Shown: positions 6,110-6,587 of the stretch, in pieces | How positions within the stretch are numbered: the stretch's first letter is position 1 | Layout of the letters: each line of letters begins with the position of its first letter | From: Actinomycetota bacterium | Lineage (GTDB): Bacteria; Actinomycetota; Acidimicrobiia; Spongiisociales; ZC4RG35 | Length of the DNA stretch: 6,587 nucleotides | Direction: 5' to 3' | Assembly: GCA_003242515.1 (NCBI GenBank) | Contig: QGUS01000099.1 | Coordinates: 1-6,587, forward strand | Translations under genes and position numbers: made by a program | The notes under the pieces: model-generated | Database searches by the model: none | What the model was told of the DNA's origin: nothing | The model's input: the letters and a program-made list of their open reading frames with translations, nothing else

Positions 6110-6587
6110 GGGGCGGTCAGGGGCTCGAGGGGCGAGGTGCGGGGAGGGTTCCCCGGATGCTCGACCAGGGGGATCCACACCACCATGACGGTACCGCCGC
6201 CCTTGTTGGGGTACGAGGTCACGGTGCCGCCGTGGCCCTCGGCGATCCCGAAGACGATGGAGAGGCCGAGCCCGATGATCTGGGAGATGTCGTCGGAGAG
6301 GCCGGGACCCTGGTCGGCGACGGCCAGCCACGCCCAGTCTCCCGTCCGCCCGCACCCGAGGGTGATGGTGGAGCCCGGCGGGGCGACCTTGCGGGCGTTG
6401 TCGAGGAGGTTGGTGAGCGCCCGGTCCAGCGACATCTCCACCCCGTCCACGGTGACGCTGGACGAGACCACCCGGAGCTGCAGGCCTGATACTTCGGCAC
6501 CGGGGGCGAACTGGCCGGCTTTGGCCAGAACGAGGTCCTCGAGGTGGGGGGGAACGGCTGGGGTGTTGCCGGCTGGAGCGGGTGGGG
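6106..6587 (-). CDS. Sensor histidine kinase, C-terminal ATP-binding domain (5' end cut by window)
   Basis: Only the last 159 residues are visible; the frame is open to the right edge. They are a GHKL ATPase domain: N-box RALTNLLDNA (55-64), G1 box DQGPG (91-95), G2 box GLGLSI (105-110) leading into GIAEGHGG, and a final GGGT (129-132) before the closing strand VMVVWIP. The lead-in LEDLVLAKA (15-23) and VTVDGVEMSLDRAL match the usual segment linking the dimerisation helices to the ATPase. The sensor and phospho-accepting histidine lie beyond the window. The G1 and G2 boxes are only 9 residues apart, so most of the ATP lid and F box is missing. A Pro-rich tail of about 20 residues ends the protein. 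The stop is inside the ATGA shared with the DUF4032 gene. No response regulator is visible here; it may lie upstream. Confidence 0.85.
   Translation of the reverse strand, partial: PPAPAGNTPAVPPHLEDLVLAKAGQFAPGAEVSGLQLRVVSSSVTVDGVEMSLDRALTNLLDNARKVAPPGSTITLGCGRTGDWAWLAVADQGPGLSDDISQIIGLGLSIVFGIAEGHGGTVTSYPNKGGGTVMVVWIPLVEHPGNPPRTSPLEPLTAP

Noticed and set aside
4917..6355. Longer N-terminus for the DUF4032 protein starting at 6355
   Set aside because: The extra 82 residues are Arg/Pro/His-rich and out of frame with the histidine kinase coding sequence that clearly occupies this stretch.

Overview
The window is about two-thirds GC or more, with G/C-ending codons. Every supported gene lies on the minus strand, so the genes read from right to left. 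The DNA style, the Thr/Gly-rich linkers behind lipoprotein cysteines and the gene families suggest a high-GC actinobacterium, possibly Acidimicrobiia-like. That placement is an inference from style; the window holds no rRNA or marker gene.

Layout in transcription order. (1) 6587-6106: C-terminal part of a sensor histidine kinase, cut by the window edge. (2) 6109-4916: a DUF4032 protein with a kinase-like core, overlapping the kinase stop through ATGA. (3) A 97-bp gap with a candidate promoter and a perfect inverted repeat. (4) 4819-3452: a Sec-exported lipoprotein, AglE-like alpha-glucoside binding protein. (5) A 61-bp gap almost filled by a 14-bp perfect stem-loop. (6) 3390-1981: an AglF-like permease with an unusual N-terminal TM2 domain. 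(7) 1984-1121: an AglG-like permease, again ATGA-coupled. (8) A 134-bp gap with a second candidate promoter. (9) 986-1: a Tat-type lipoprotein, a second solute-binding protein whose C-terminus lies beyond the left edge.

AglE, AglF and AglG together form a CUT1-type ABC importer, probably for alpha-glucosides or related di- and oligosaccharides. The lipoprotein captures sugar outside the membrane and passes it to the AglF/AglG channel. The ATPase is not in the window, so it is encoded elsewhere or shared. The second binding protein either serves another transporter further left or gives the same permeases another substrate. The histidine kinase and the DUF4032 protein form a separate, translationally coupled pair upstream. 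A link to sugar uptake is suggested only by position.

The most unusual items are the TM2 domain fused to a sugar permease, the intercistronic UNCG-capped hairpin after aglE, the kinase/DUF4032 coupling, and the very short ATP-lid region in the histidine kinase. I found no mobile element, CRISPR array, tRNA or rRNA, and no gene-free stretch longer than 134 bases.
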